Assembly: GCF_008017535.1 (NCBI RefSeq) | Contig: NZ_VRUA01000014.1 | Location: forward strand, 31,197 to 95,196 | Source of the DNA: Ottowia flava | GTDB taxonomy: Bacteria; Pseudomonadota; Gammaproteobacteria; Burkholderiales; Burkholderiaceae_C | Length of the DNA stretch: 64,000 nucleotides | Reading direction: 5' to 3' | In this document: positions 50,631 through 59,199 of the stretch, piece after piece | Position numbering within the stretch: position 1 is the first letter of the stretch | Layout of the letters: each line of letters opens with the position of its first letter | Notes under the pieces: generated by a model | Seen by the model: only the letters and a program-made list of their open reading frames with translations | Told to the model about the DNA's origin: nothing | Databases searched by the model: none | Translations under genes and position numbers: made by a program

Positions 50631-52597
50631 GGTGCTACTCCTCTGGAACGAATGCGGCGTGCGGGCCTGACAGCGTGTGTCGGCTGGTGAATAGGCGTTG
50701 GTGCTGCGGCTGGTTTGTCTTTGGTCAGGGCGCGGCGAATTGATTCCCACCTGTCGGCGGGCATGCGGTTGAGCTTCAACGCTAGTGCTGCGTGCAAGGC
50801 GTAGTTGCGAAGGTCAAGTTCCTCGTTTCGCGCCCGAGTCTTGACCCACTTGAACACGTCACGTCCGTTCACCTTGGCAAGAATTCGCTTCTCGGCTGTG
50901 AGCTGGGCGTAAAACTCGTCGTCCAGGTCTTCGCTGAAATGGACGTAGCCGGGGCCGGGTTCTTCGACCGACAACTGACCCAGCAGCAAATCTTTCGCAG
51001 CGTGAACGCCGATTTCCCAGCGCTTGATGCCGGACGGCACTTTCTGGCCCCGGTAGTTCACATCCACCGGAACGGCAGAGTTCAGGATGGGCTTTTCTTG
51101 GTAGCTGGAACCCTTGCCGATCATCAGCTTGGGCAGCTTGTTGGTGTCACGCATGGCCCAGGCGTAGACCGCTTGGGTTTGGTCGCCAGAGTCGGCTGTG
51201 ATCGCGGAAATTCGGATGAATTCGCCCAGTTCGTGTGGGTAAACCTGCTGCAGATAGGTGGTCACAGCGTCCCAATCGCCCTCAACCGTTGGGTTGCCGT
51301 CGATCCGAACACGATCAACAACCCACGATTCCATGCCCGGCCCCCAGCCCCACACGGTGATCTGCCACCAGGTGCGCTGCACGTCCACGGCTGCGGTTAG
51401 GACAAGGGCGCCAGCAGGCACGGTTTTGAGGCTGTAGGGCTCGGCTCTACGTTTGAGTTCGCTTTCGTCGCCGCCTTCGCCAACGAGTTCCCAAGTCTCG
51501 CCGCGCGTTTCATTGACGAACAGCTGCATCGGGCCTTCGTTGCCAGCCTGTAGAGCTTTTTCGGCTTGTTCGTGCTCCTCGGCAATGCTTTCCCAGCTTC
51601 GCTGAGGTGAGTACGCGGCCCACACATGGACGCCGAGGGTGCGAGGCGGTTCGCATGGAATTCCGTCTTCATCGAGCCACTGACGAGCCGAGGTGTAGCG
51701 CTTACCAGTGCGCTCGCACACCCAATCTCCCTTTGGCGGCTCGCCTGCGACCAGGTAGTCAGACTGTTTGATGGACTCCAGGCAGTGTGGACACACATGC
51801 CGAACGGTTTCAGGCTGCCCCGGCTCCCACATCAGACCGGACTTCTTGCCCTGCCCAAAGGTCAATGGGTGCTCTACTCCACAGTGTGGACACGCAATGT
51901 TGTAGCGGACCAGGCCAATGGTGTTGGACAACGCCCGCTCGACATGGCAGATGCCCTTTAGCCGTGGCGTGCTGCCGCCGATGAACTTGGGAAACGGTGC
52001 GCCTTCAAGACGGCCCTTTGCCAAGCCTCCAGGATCGCCCGCTTTCTCAATCGAAATATCGAAGGCTGACCATTCGTCCAAGATGGCGACGGCGACGGTG
52101 ATGCGTCGGTAGGCGCGGGCAGCTTTACCACCCAGGACGTGCAGGCTGCTGTAGCGAAATCGCTTGAGCGCGATGGTTTCGCGGTCTTTGCCCCTGCGGC
52201 ACTTCTTCACCGCTTCGACACCGTTCAGCACCGGGTCGATTTCCGACTTGACGTAGCTGTCGCGATCGTCGTCCGTGGGCTGCCAGAGAGCCACGTTGCG
52301 GCGACGGTGGGCGATGTTGTACGCCACGAAGGCGGTGATCATCTTCGAGTAGCCGACGCGCTTGGACTTGCCAACTACCAAGTCCTCGATCCGGTCGTCA
52401 GACATGAAGTCCAAGATGCCAATCTGGAAAGCCCACGCTTGCCAGGCACCGCGCTGCTGGCTGCTCTCACCGGCAAGAATGAAGTTCTCTCGCGCCCAGT
52501 CGGCCAGGGCTTCGGGCGGGTCGGCGCGCAGGCCGGTTAAGCCCTCAAGGACGGCCGCCTTGATGGCGGCGATGGCTTCTGGCTCAAACGGACGCAT
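50627..52597 (-). CDS. Terminase large subunit (GpA family)
   Basis: The 656-residue protein is the packaging ATPase and nuclease. The ATPase part shows WQAWAFQIGILDFMSDDRIED, VGKSKRVGYSKM and a Walker B-like AILDEWSAFD near residue 180. A CPHCG...CPHC zinc site lies near 230-270 and the nuclease Asp in LTAAVDVQRTWWQI near 395. The ATG at 52597 lies 14 bases inside the small-subunit gene, as expected for coupled terminases. Confidence 0.95.
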   Translation of the reverse strand: MRPFEPEAIAAIKAAVLEGLTGLRADPPEALADWARENFILAGESSQQRGAWQAWAFQIGILDFMSDDRIEDLVVGKSKRVGYSKMITAFVAYNIAHRRRNVALWQPTDDDRDSYVKSEIDPVLNGVEAVKKCRRGKDRETIALKRFRYSSLHVLGGKAARAYRRITVAVAILDEWSAFDISIEKAGDPGGLAKGRLEGAPFPKFIGGSTPRLKGICHVERALSNTIGLVRYNIACPHCGVEHPLTFGQGKKSGLMWEPGQPETVRHVCPHCLESIKQSDYLVAGEPPKGDWVCERTGKRYTSARQWLDEDGIPCEPPRTLGVHVWAAYSPQRSWESIAEEHEQAEKALQAGNEGPMQLFVNETRGETWELVGEGGDESELKRRAEPYSLKTVPAGALVLTAAVDVQRTWWQITVWGWGPGMESWVVDRVRIDGNPTVEGDWDAVTTYLQQVYPHELGEFIRISAITADSGDQTQAVYAWAMRDTNKLPKLMIGKGSSYQEKPILNSAVPVDVNYRGQKVPSGIKRWEIGVHAAKDLLLGQLSVEEPGPGYVHFSEDLDDEFYAQLTAEKRILAKVNGRDVFKWVKTRARNEELDLRNYALHAALALKLNRMPADRWESIRRALTKDKPAAAPTPIHQPTHAVRPARRIRSRGVAP

Positions 52598-53150
52598 CGT
52601 CGCCCTCGCCCTCGTCTTGGCCCATGTCTTCATCCAAAGACTCGGACACCAGAGCGGCTGTGCCACGCACCCAAGCGTTGCGCGCGTTGTTGATGACCCT
52701 TTGCACAGTTTCAACTTCGCCCGGCCTCATGTCTGGGCAGGACTTGCGAACCATGTTGGGCAATTGGTCGAATTGGTCGGCCACCGCCACCGAAGCCGAT
52801 GCAAGCGTGTTGGTCAGAAGCTCAATTGGCGCGAATTCCCCCCTGGCCACTGCGTTCTTAATCTCTTGCGCCTCGCGCCGGGAACGATCCAGCTGGGCCT
52901 TTTCTTGCTGCGGATTCAAGTCGCCATCACCATCAGACCGAATGACCTGTCCGCGATTGCTTGCCGTCTCGCGCAGGCGCGCGCAGTAGGCCAACAGCAA
53001 CTCGCCGTTGGTCTTCGGGCTGCCAAGCCGGTTGTCGGAAAGCATGTTGGCGATGGCCTGACGGGTTACGCCGACCAAAATCGCCACATCCAGCGCGGAA
53101 GGTGGGGCATTCAGCTCAAAAACATGAGTTTCAGTTATTTTGAGTGCCAT
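52584..53150 (-). CDS. Terminase small subunit (Nu1-like)
   Basis: The 188-residue protein has an N-terminal helix-turn-helix (SALDVAILVGVTRQAIANMLSD) that would bind the cos site, then a helical linker (QQEKAQLDRSRREAQEIKNA) and an acidic C-terminus (DEDMGQDEGEGDD) for docking on the large subunit. This is the layout of lambda Nu1. It overlaps the large subunit gene by 14 bases. Confidence 0.85.
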   Translation of the reverse strand: MALKITETHVFELNAPPSALDVAILVGVTRQAIANMLSDNRLGSPKTNGELLLAYCARLRETASNRGQVIRSDGDGDLNPQQEKAQLDRSRREAQEIKNAVARGEFAPIELLTNTLASASVAVADQFDQLPNMVRKSCPDMRPGEVETVQRVINNARNAWVRGTAALVSESLDEDMGQDEGEGDDASV

Positions 53151-53259
53151 CTATCGAAACAATTGGCTATAAAGAGTCGTGCAACAGGGAAAGATCGGGG
53201 TGCGAATCACTCGCGTGCCCCATACTGGGTAGAGGTACCTTGACGGGGGTACCCCACCC

Positions 53260-53511
53260 CTACCCCCTCGCCAGCCGGGTGGCATCGTCAAGCGCCACCG
53301 TCACGGACGACAGCCGCAGTACATCGCCCTGCATACGACTGAGCACGTCGCCCACACCATCGAGGCACGGCGCTGACCTGTACGTCCCACCTAGGAAGGT
53401 GTGGGTCTCAGTAATGAGATGCGACGGAAGCGCTTCAAGGCACTGCTGTCTGGCCTGACGCAGTGCGTCGATGTATCCATTGATCACTACCGCAAGCTGC
53501 TCATTGGTCAT
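53260..53511 (-). CDS. Hypothetical phage protein, 83 residues
   Basis: The protein (TNEQLAVVINGYIDALRQARQQCLEALPSHL, then LGGTYRSAPCLDGVGDVL) is short and helical at the N-terminus. The ATG overlaps the NinG stop as ATGA, so it is the last gene of the nin-like block. No family is recognised. The 109 bases between it and the terminase gene contain repeated GGTACC motifs and may hold cos or promoter elements. Confidence 0.58.
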   Translation of the reverse strand: MTNEQLAVVINGYIDALRQARQQCLEALPSHLITETHTFLGGTYRSAPCLDGVGDVLSRMQGDVLRLSSVTVALDDATRLARG

Positions 53512-54086
53512 GTCTGATCCTTCATGTGTCGATTCCTAGCCCGGTATTCGTCCCGAATGGCCCTTACTTCGTCGCGTGTCCACTTGCGGACGGTGTTGTT
53601 GGCCTCCAGCGATCCCACAGCCTCCAGCCCAATGCGGGCCACAAGGCCAATGCGATAGTCAACAGCCCTGCCCGCGCCGTACCTATTGCAGTGCTTCGTT
53701 TGTCCGTGGGCGTTGGATTCGGTGTAACGCAGATGTGGAGCGCTCCCGACTGAGCGGTAATGTCCGCAGTCAAACCCTCCGCCAACTTCAGACGGATTAA
53801 GCGGCCTTCCGCAGCAAATGCAAGGCTTGTCCTTGTCTCGGTTTCGGATGAACTTGTTGAACTCAATCTGAGCCTCCTTGTGCAGCTGGGGCAATGTCTT
53901 GTTGGCTTCCTTGCGCTTGCGTGTCTCAGCCCGATCCTTGGCCGCCTCTTTGGCTTCACGCTTGCCCCGCTCTGACACAGCCATAGCCTTGGCGCAATCC
54001 ACGCTGCACGCCTTTTGCATGGGGCGAACCGGAATGAATTCGGCCTTGCATACCTTGCAGCGCTTGGGCTTGGGCTGGCGGGTCAC
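53508..54086 (-). CDS. ninG: NinG family recombination protein
   Basis: The 192-residue protein has a zinc-finger N-terminus (CKVCKAEFIPVRPMQKACSVDCAKAM), a long charged helix and the HNH-like core DKPCICCGRPLNPSEVGGGFDCGHYRSVGS with NAHGQTKHCNRYGAGRAVDY. NinG (Rap) of lambda is a Holliday-junction nuclease used in phage recombination. The GTG start overlaps the NinB stop. Confidence 0.93.
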   Translation of the reverse strand: MTRQPKPKRCKVCKAEFIPVRPMQKACSVDCAKAMAVSERGKREAKEAAKDRAETRKRKEANKTLPQLHKEAQIEFNKFIRNRDKDKPCICCGRPLNPSEVGGGFDCGHYRSVGSAPHLRYTESNAHGQTKHCNRYGAGRAVDYRIGLVARIGLEAVGSLEANNTVRKWTRDEVRAIRDEYRARNRHMKDQT

Positions 54087-54538
54087 GCAATTTCCCCAGT
54101 CTCTGGGTCAACCCATTGCACCGATTCGCGCAGTTCAACCCCGTTGGACGCGCAGAACTCCAGCGCGTACTCAATCAAAGATGAACCACGCGCACGGCTC
54201 ATGCGTGCCGTGGACTCTCTGATATTCACAAACTCACCCTCAAGGCCCGGCACGATTTCAGCGCCCTGCTTTGTCGCGACGGCATGGCCGCTGACCAACA
54301 GCACCTTCCATTCGGCGGCAGTGCGCGGCTTGCCAGCCCATGCCAAACGGGCGCGGGATATGTCCGAGCAGATGGCATGGAACTTGGCGTTCTGCTCGTT
54401 GCTGCGCGTGTCTGGCCGCAGCTCCAGCACAAGACGGTGGCCGGCCATCAGCAGAGCCTTGGCGCGGTGCCATGCGGTGTTGATGGCCTGGTAGCCTTGT
54501 TGGGCGTTGATCAGGCGCAGGGAGATGCGCTCAGCCAC
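54083..54538 (-). CDS. ninB: NinB family recombination protein
   Basis: From a GTG at 54538 the protein (151 residues) contains LVLELRPDTRSNEQNAKFHAICSDISR and TAAEWKVLLVSGHAVATKQG, then SARMSRARGSSLIEYALEFCASNGV. This is the NinB/Orf pattern. Lambda Orf binds SSB and single-stranded DNA in the Red pathway. The GTG has GGAG about 8 bases upstream and overlaps the previous stop. Longer readings are rejected for this reason. Confidence 0.9.
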   Translation of the reverse strand: MAERISLRLINAQQGYQAINTAWHRAKALLMAGHRLVLELRPDTRSNEQNAKFHAICSDISRARLAWAGKPRTAAEWKVLLVSGHAVATKQGAEIVPGLEGEFVNIRESTARMSRARGSSLIEYALEFCASNGVELRESVQWVDPETGEIA

Positions 54539-54905
54539 CAACCCACTCCGACGACTTGTGGCACTTCGCCTCGCCCAGCACCTGAACAACGGTGTAGCTG
54601 TAGCCCTTTTCCTCGGACAGCCGCAACGCTTCCTGTTTGGCCTCCTCTGCCAGGCTGTACCGGCGACCATCTACCGGCGAGACGATGGCCACGATGGCGA
54701 AGGGCTGCAGGCTGTCCGGGTTTTGGACTACAGCTTGGGTGGGGTGTAGTCCAACCGCATGGCGGTAAGCGACTGCCCGCGCTGTGTCCCAGCGAACATC
54801 GCGCGCCAAAGCGGTAAATGTTGCTCCATCTTGAACCCTGATCTCCAGCATGGCCGTCCCAAACACAGGGCAAAACGGCTCTTTCCACTCAATCCACTCA
54901 TTCAT
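54531..54905 (-). CDS. Hypothetical phage protein, 124 residues
   Basis: The ATG at 54905 begins NEWIEWKEPFCPVFGTAMLE, followed by ALARDVRWDTARAVAYRHAVG and RRYSLAEEAKQEALRLSEEKGYSYTVVQVLG. It has mixed alpha/beta character and no known family. It overlaps the preceding small gene by 8 bases and NinB by 8 bases, so it sits inside a coupled operon. Confidence 0.58.
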   Translation of the reverse strand: MNEWIEWKEPFCPVFGTAMLEIRVQDGATFTALARDVRWDTARAVAYRHAVGLHPTQAVVQNPDSLQPFAIVAIVSPVDGRRYSLAEEAKQEALRLSEEKGYSYTVVQVLGEAKCHKSSEWVGG

Positions 54906-55074
54906 CCTGCTTCCCCTCAATCTCTTCCAAGCGTTGTTTGACCGTTGCGTACAGACCCCGATACAGCTCGGGCGCCTCGGCTTCCATTTCCTTCACCCTG
55001 TGGCTGACGTAGTGCCTCCAGCCGGGTTGTTGGGCTAGGTGGGTGTAGTGGTCGGCAGCTTCTTGGCATGTCAC
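54898..55074 (-). CDS. Small helical phage protein, 58 residues (GTG start)
   Basis: The frame starts with GTG at 55074, overlapping the upstream HTH gene's stop as GTGA, and reads TCQEAADHYTHLAQQPGWRH, then EAEAPELYRGLYATVKQRLEEIEG. Its stop overlaps the next gene's start. Coupling at both ends and normal protein composition support a real gene, though no family is recognised. Confidence 0.55.
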   Translation of the reverse strand: MTCQEAADHYTHLAQQPGWRHYVSHRVKEMEAEAPELYRGLYATVKQRLEEIEGKQDE

Positions 55075-55679
55075 GCCGCTTCCCGGAAGTGCTCCGCGTT
55101 GCCAGCGAACAAGGAATTGATTGCTGCTGCCTTTCGCAACTGCCTGCGCTCTCTCAAGCGCTCCGCATTGCTCTTAGCCCCTGGCCTGGCAGGCTCGTTG
55201 GCTGGTCTGCCGCCACGGTTCAGGGCGTACATGGGGCGGGCTTTGATGCCCGTGTAGCCTTCCTCCCAGCCTGCGATGCGGATAGCGCCGGACTCGTGAA
55301 GCTGCTTGAGCAGTTCTCGCATGGGGCGCGGCTCCAGGCCGACTTCCTCAACAAAGTCATCCAAGGTGTGCAGCCCGTCCAGGCGCTTGATAAGCATTGC
55401 GAACGTGACCGCACGAACCCAGTTGCGCTGTTTGGCGCTCACCTTGTAGGGTGGTCGAACGTCCTTTCCGGGGCCGATCTTGTAGATCAGCACGGTCTTG
55501 CGTCCATCCCCTGCCCTACCTTGAACCTTACTGACGTGGCAAGCGCCCAGCCGATGCCACGTTCGCACGTAACAGAGCGCGGTTTGCGGGTGCAGGCCGG
55601 ATTTCGCGGCGGCCTCAGTCAAGGTTCGCGTGCCGTCCAGAAGGCGGATCAGGCGGCCAATTTGCTGCGCCTTGCTCAT
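55071..55679 (-). CDS. Phage protein with winged-helix-like domains
   Basis: The 202-residue protein has an N-terminal helix-turn-helix (LIRLLDGTRTLTEAAAKSGLHPQTALCYVRTWH). A second similar segment (LIKRLDGLHTLDDFVEEVGLEPRPMRELLKQL) and a basic Arg-rich C-terminus (AERLRERRQLRKAA) follow. It should bind DNA. The two HTH units look like an internal duplication. Its role in replication or regulation is open. Confidence 0.62.
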   Translation of the reverse strand: MSKAQQIGRLIRLLDGTRTLTEAAAKSGLHPQTALCYVRTWHRLGACHVSKVQGRAGDGRKTVLIYKIGPGKDVRPPYKVSAKQRNWVRAVTFAMLIKRLDGLHTLDDFVEEVGLEPRPMRELLKQLHESGAIRIAGWEEGYTGIKARPMYALNRGGRPANEPARPGAKSNAERLRERRQLRKAAAINSLFAGNAEHFREAA

Positions 55680-55882
55680 GCGGACACCTTTGGTGCCGCG
55701 TAGTAAATCTCCTTGCCGCTGCGCCGCTTGACCAATTCACCGGCTTGGACCATCTGGTGGATTGCCTTGGCAGCAGTGACGCGGTGAACGCCATACCAAC
55801 CGGAGAATTGGGCGGTGCGCATTTCTCTGCCGGGGTTGTTGGCAAAGAAGTTGCGGATGCGGGTGCGGGTTGGCTGGGTCAT
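55676..55882 (-). CDS. Small HTH phage protein, 68 residues
   Basis: The protein (TRTRIRNFFANNPGREMRTA, then GVHRVTAAKAIHQMVQAGELVKR and KEIYYAAPK) is a compact winged helix. The ATG at 55882 overlaps the upstream stop as ATGA and has GGGAGG upstream. It is probably a DNA-binding regulator; targets are unknown. Confidence 0.62.
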   Translation of the reverse strand: MTQPTRTRIRNFFANNPGREMRTAQFSGWYGVHRVTAAKAIHQMVQAGELVKRRSGKEIYYAAPKVSA

Positions 55883-56403
55883 GCGCACCTCCCAATCCCA
55901 TGCGATAGCATCAGCCGATCAACCATCTGGCGCGGCACGCTTTTCTCGAGCGTTTCCTCATTCATGTCGCGGATGCATTCGGAGCCAGTCAGGCGGCAGA
56001 CACTCCACCCCAACTTGCGCAGTTCTTCATCGCGCGAGGCATCCTTGGCCTTGTCTTGGTGGTATGCGAAGCCGTCACACTCAACAGCAACCTTGGCGAC
56101 CGGATTGCCGAAGTCCACAAAGAACGGGCCTATCGGGTATTGCGGATACAGCACAGCGTCTGCCGCTCGAATGTCGTGCCACAACGCCCGCTCTATGTGG
56201 GTGAACACATTCAGCCAATCGACTTCGTAGGGGTCGATGCCCCACTCAGCACGACCGGCTTGCTGAATCTCTCTGTCGGCTGCCCTGTAGAAGTTGCGCA
56301 ATGCCTGAAACCGCACGCGCGGGTCTTTCGACTTGATGAGCTTGGCATAAGGGCGGCGCTGGATTTCGGCTTCAATAGCCTTGTGTATGTCGGCCATGTT
56401 CAT
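55879..56403 (-). CDS. DUF559/Vsr-like endonuclease domain protein
   Basis: The 174-residue protein ends with a PD-(D/E)XK-like core: PQYPIGPFFVDFGNPVAKVAVECDGFAYH (catalytic Asp and ExxxDG), then LRKLGWSVCRLTGSECIRD. This is the DUF559/very-short-patch-repair nuclease fold. The N-terminal half is helical. In a phage replication module it may process DNA, but substrate is unknown. The start at 56403 shares its A with the DnaB TGA (TGATG). Confidence 0.7.
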   Translation of the reverse strand: MNMADIHKAIEAEIQRRPYAKLIKSKDPRVRFQALRNFYRAADREIQQAGRAEWGIDPYEVDWLNVFTHIERALWHDIRAADAVLYPQYPIGPFFVDFGNPVAKVAVECDGFAYHQDKAKDASRDEELRKLGWSVCRLTGSECIRDMNEETLEKSVPRQMVDRLMLSHGIGRCA

Positions 56404-57776
56404 CACTCAAACTCCTCATATCCGCGCTTTGCTTTGGACGGCACAGCGTGGCTGGGGGCTGGCCCGCTCCAGCTAGAGAACCTGGTTTGCTCGCCTGCGT
56501 AGTGCAGATTGATTTGCCCGGTACGGCCCTGGCGGTTCTTCAAGATGCATAGGTCGGCGTGAACCTTCCAGGTGTCGCCAAGGTCGGGCTTGTCCACGAC
56601 TTCCCGATGCAGCCCAAACACAATGTCGGCGTCCTGCTCGATAGACCCGGAATCGCGGAAGTCGCTTAGCATTGGCCTGCGATTCATTCGCTGCTCGATG
56701 TTCCGGTTCAGCTGTGCCAAGGCAATGACGCAGATGTCCAGCTCCTTGGCTAGTGACTTCAAGCCCTTGGTCACTTCCTCGATTTGGTAGGCGCGGGACT
56801 GCTTGCTGTCCAAGCCCGTCATCAGGCCGATGTAGTCCACCACCAACACGTTCAAGCCATGCAGGCGGCGCAGGTTGCGTGCCTTGGCGCGGACTTGGTT
56901 GATGTTCAAGCCAGACTGGTCAGTCACGTAGAAGTTGAGCGACCGGGCCAGCTCAGCACCCTCGAGTACGCGATCCCATGCCAAGCCTTCACCCTTGTTC
57001 GGGCGGATAACGCTGGACAAGCTGACGCGGCCCAAGATGGCGGTCATTCGGTCGCGCACGTCGCGGTGCGGCATTTCCATGCTCATCAAGGCGACGGAAT
57101 AGCTCGAGGCCATGTGCAGGCCAATCGACATACCCATAGCGGTTTTGCCGTGGCTCGGGCGCGCACCCAGCACCACCAGCGACCCGGGGCGCAAACCACC
57201 CTCCAGGTAGTCGTCCAAGTCGCAGAGCCCGGTCGGCCATGACTTGATCTTTCCCTCGGCACGGTCTTCAAGCACCTGTGTGTGCTTCAACATGCCTTCG
57301 TGGGCGCCGATCCATTCGTCACGTGGGCTGTCGTCAATCAATCGGGCCAACTGACCCTGCGCGGCCTCTACACGCTCTTCAATGCTGCGGTGGTTGTCAT
57401 GTGCCAGCTCGTAGACTTCTCGGCTCACAGCGGCCAATTGGCGGGCCTTGTAGCGCTCGATCACCAGTTCTGCATGGCGTCGAATGTTGGCTCCACTGGG
57501 CACGTACTGCGCCAGAGCGTTCAACTCGCTCAGCTCTATTTCGTTATTCAGGCCGGAAAAGACCGTCACCACATCGGCTGGCTTACCTGTGGACAGTTGG
57601 CGAGCAATCTCGTTGAACACCGTGCGGTGCGTGTCGCTCGAGAAGTGCTCCGGGCGCAGCGCGTCGGAAATTCGATCAAATGCTGCGTTGTCCAGCAACA
57701 GGGCGCCGACAAGGCTGGCCTCGGACTCTAGGCTGGTCAGCTCGGCAGTCGCGTAGTCGTCAAGACGCGCGTTCAT
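56403..57776 (-). CDS. Replicative DNA helicase (DnaB family)
   Basis: The 457-residue protein has the N-terminal DnaB domain (LESEASLVGALLLDNAAFDRI), the Walker A GARPSHGKT at 204-212, a Walker B LVVDYIGLM near 300 and the RecA-like tail with LSDFRDSGSIEQDADIVFGL. It unwinds DNA at the phage origin. It lies directly after the initiator-like gene, overlapping as ATGA. This helicase-after-initiator order resembles P22 (genes 18 and 12). Confidence 0.95.
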   Translation of the reverse strand: MNARLDDYATAELTSLESEASLVGALLLDNAAFDRISDALRPEHFSSDTHRTVFNEIARQLSTGKPADVVTVFSGLNNEIELSELNALAQYVPSGANIRRHAELVIERYKARQLAAVSREVYELAHDNHRSIEERVEAAQGQLARLIDDSPRDEWIGAHEGMLKHTQVLEDRAEGKIKSWPTGLCDLDDYLEGGLRPGSLVVLGARPSHGKTAMGMSIGLHMASSYSVALMSMEMPHRDVRDRMTAILGRVSLSSVIRPNKGEGLAWDRVLEGAELARSLNFYVTDQSGLNINQVRAKARNLRRLHGLNVLVVDYIGLMTGLDSKQSRAYQIEEVTKGLKSLAKELDICVIALAQLNRNIEQRMNRRPMLSDFRDSGSIEQDADIVFGLHREVVDKPDLGDTWKVHADLCILKNRQGRTGQINLHYAGEQTRFSSWSGPAPSHAVPSKAKRGYEEFE

Positions 57777-58558
57777 GCTGCGGCCCTCGCCTTCTCGATC
57801 ACCTGCGTTTTGCCTTTGTCCGTCAGCAGGAAATCCAGGTCACAGCGCCAATTCGCGTGCTGTCCGGTAGGAGGCGTGCGGCCCATCAGGAAATCGTTGT
57901 CCCGCGCTCGGGCGAAGTACTCGCCGATCCAGCCAAGCGCTTCGGAGCTGTTGGTTGCGCGCGGCTTGCCGTCCGACTTTTTCGCCGTCAGCACCCACGT
58001 CCAAAACGACTTGATGGCCTTCTTTCGCTTTTCGGTCATCAGCCGTGCAGACGGCAGCTCGGGCAGTGTTTCGTTGTACAGGTCAACAACGGCTTGGTAT
58101 TCGCACGGCGGCTGTCGGTCAGTCGGCAGACTGACGATGGCGGCGCTTGGCGACGTATCTTCTTTATCTGTATCTGTATCTGTATCTGTATCTAGGGCGT
58201 TACTGGAACGTTTCACTTCCGTTTCATGTAACGTTTCACTTGCCTTGTTCTTGTTGCGATAGGCGCGAACCCTGTCTGTGCTGCTATCACTTTTGAACTG
58301 ACGCTTGTCCCAATTCAGCAGATTCCAGGCGTCATCAATGAAGCCTTTTTGCATGAAAAGAGCCTTTGTGTCCGCCAATTCGGAATCGCTGATTCGGAGG
58401 TGAAATGCAAGCTCCGTTTCATGTAACGTTTCAAGAACGTTTCCGCAACGGAGGCACATCAGCATGATCAAGCGCCGCTGCATGTGCTCGGGCATGATCT
58501 GCACCTTCGGGTCATTCGCGAACTCGGCATACAGCCGAAACCAAGCGTTGGCACTCAC
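57773..58558 (-). CDS. Phage replication initiator-like protein (O-like position)
   Basis: The 261-residue protein begins SANAWFRLYAEFANDPKVQIM, the N-terminus of phage replisome-organiser or DnaT-like proteins, followed by DSELADTKALFMQKGFIDD. A low-complexity middle contains (DT)4, and the C-terminal domain has SARLMTEKRKKAIKSFWTWV. It probably loads the downstream helicase. The gene contains two clusters of heptamer repeats (58209-58444) like the iterons inside lambda O. It starts with GTG, overlapping the previous stop. Confidence 0.75.
   Translation of the reverse strand: MSANAWFRLYAEFANDPKVQIMPEHMQRRLIMLMCLRCGNVLETLHETELAFHLRISDSELADTKALFMQKGFIDDAWNLLNWDKRQFKSDSSTDRVRAYRNKNKASETLHETEVKRSSNALDTDTDTDTDKEDTSPSAAIVSLPTDRQPPCEYQAVVDLYNETLPELPSARLMTEKRKKAIKSFWTWVLTAKKSDGKPRATNSSEALGWIGEYFARARDNDFLMGRTPPTGQHANWRCDLDFLLTDKGKTQVIEKARAAA
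58165..58193. repeat. Hexanucleotide microsatellite TATCTG, four units plus a partial fifth
   Basis: Inside the initiator gene, four perfect TATCTG units and a fifth TATCTA encode Asp-Thr repeats. Unit gain or loss keeps the frame. Confidence 0.85.
58209..58444. other. Candidate replication origin: two iteron clusters
   Basis: CGTTTCA occurs at 58209, 58220 and 58232, then at 58415, 58427 and (as CGTTTCC) 58438. The spacing is 11-12 bases, about one helical turn, in each cluster. A 21-base block is identical between clusters (58218-58238 and 58413-58433). Iterons inside the initiator gene are how the lambda origin is built. The intervening 170 bases are AT-richer than average. Confidence 0.6.
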
Positions 58559-58758
58559 ACCAGCCCCCTTGCCTGCTCCATGGCTCGGACAGTTGCGGGC
58601 GAGCGCATAGCCGTCAGGCGCGCCCGCTCCACGTACAGCGAACGAACCTCAGCCTTGTGGAAGTCCGCCAGGTCGCAGGCATCAACCACTAGCTCCGCGT
58701 GCCGGTTGATGCGCGCGTCGATAGCCGCAATGTCCTGCTCCAATTCGGTCGCAGTCAT
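58555..58758 (-). CDS. Small helical phage protein, 67 residues
   Basis: The ATG at 58758 (TATELEQDIAAIDARINRHAELV, then ADFHKAEVRSLYVERARLTAM) predicts two long helices forming a coiled-coil hairpin. It shares its A with the upstream TGA and overlaps the initiator gene's GTG. No family is recognised. Confidence 0.6.
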   Translation of the reverse strand: MTATELEQDIAAIDARINRHAELVVDACDLADFHKAEVRSLYVERARLTAMRSPATVRAMEQARGLV

Positions 58759-58964
58759 CAGCAACCACGCTTAGGCGCCTGCCCGAAGTACCGATGGAAC
58801 CGCGTGCCTGTGATCGGCTTCTTGACGATCGTCCAGCCGCGCGCCTTGAGGTCGGACATGCGCTTATGTGGGCACACGGTCTTGCACACGATCATGATTT
58901 CGTAGGCTGTGGTGCCGCGTTTGCGGGCCAGCAGCTTTGCGAGTCGGGATACCTGTGTATGCAT
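58758..58964 (-). CDS. Winged-helix phage protein, 68 residues
   Basis: From the ATG at 58964 it reads HTQVSRLAKLLARKRGTTAYEIMI, then CPHKRMSDLKARGWTIVKKP. That is the pattern of the small helix-turn-helix proteins found in phage early regions (AYEIM...RMSDLKARGW). It probably binds DNA. It starts one base after the upstream stop. Confidence 0.7.
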   Translation of the reverse strand: MHTQVSRLAKLLARKRGTTAYEIMIVCKTVCPHKRMSDLKARGWTIVKKPITGTRFHRYFGQAPKRGC

Positions 58965-58965
58965 G

Positions 58966-59199
58966 TCAAGCCTTTGAATAAACACCCATGTGCGGCGCCC
59001 GTGCCTTAGCCCGGAGTTCCTCTTGGCGCTTGTTGCGGCAACGGCGGCAGACCATCCGAGTGCCAACAAACCCGGCGAGCGTCTTGGTTTCGCCACATTG
59101 CTGGCAGGTGCGCGTTTCCTGGGGCGTCGCACCCAGATGCGCCGTGAAAGCGTTGCCATGCGACTTGATGATTCGGGTTTTGGGCCAGTAGACGTTCAC
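58966..59199 (-). CDS. Zinc-ribbon phage protein, 77 residues
   Basis: The start is GTG at 59199, overlapping the upstream stop as GTGA. The product has TCQQCGETKTLAGFVGTRMVCRRCRNKRQ, a CxxC...CxxC zinc knuckle, and a basic tail. It may bind nucleic acid or partner with the NinG-like nuclease. The function is unknown. Confidence 0.6.
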   Translation of the reverse strand: MNVYWPKTRIIKSHGNAFTAHLGATPQETRTCQQCGETKTLAGFVGTRMVCRRCRNKRQEELRAKARAPHMGVYSKA

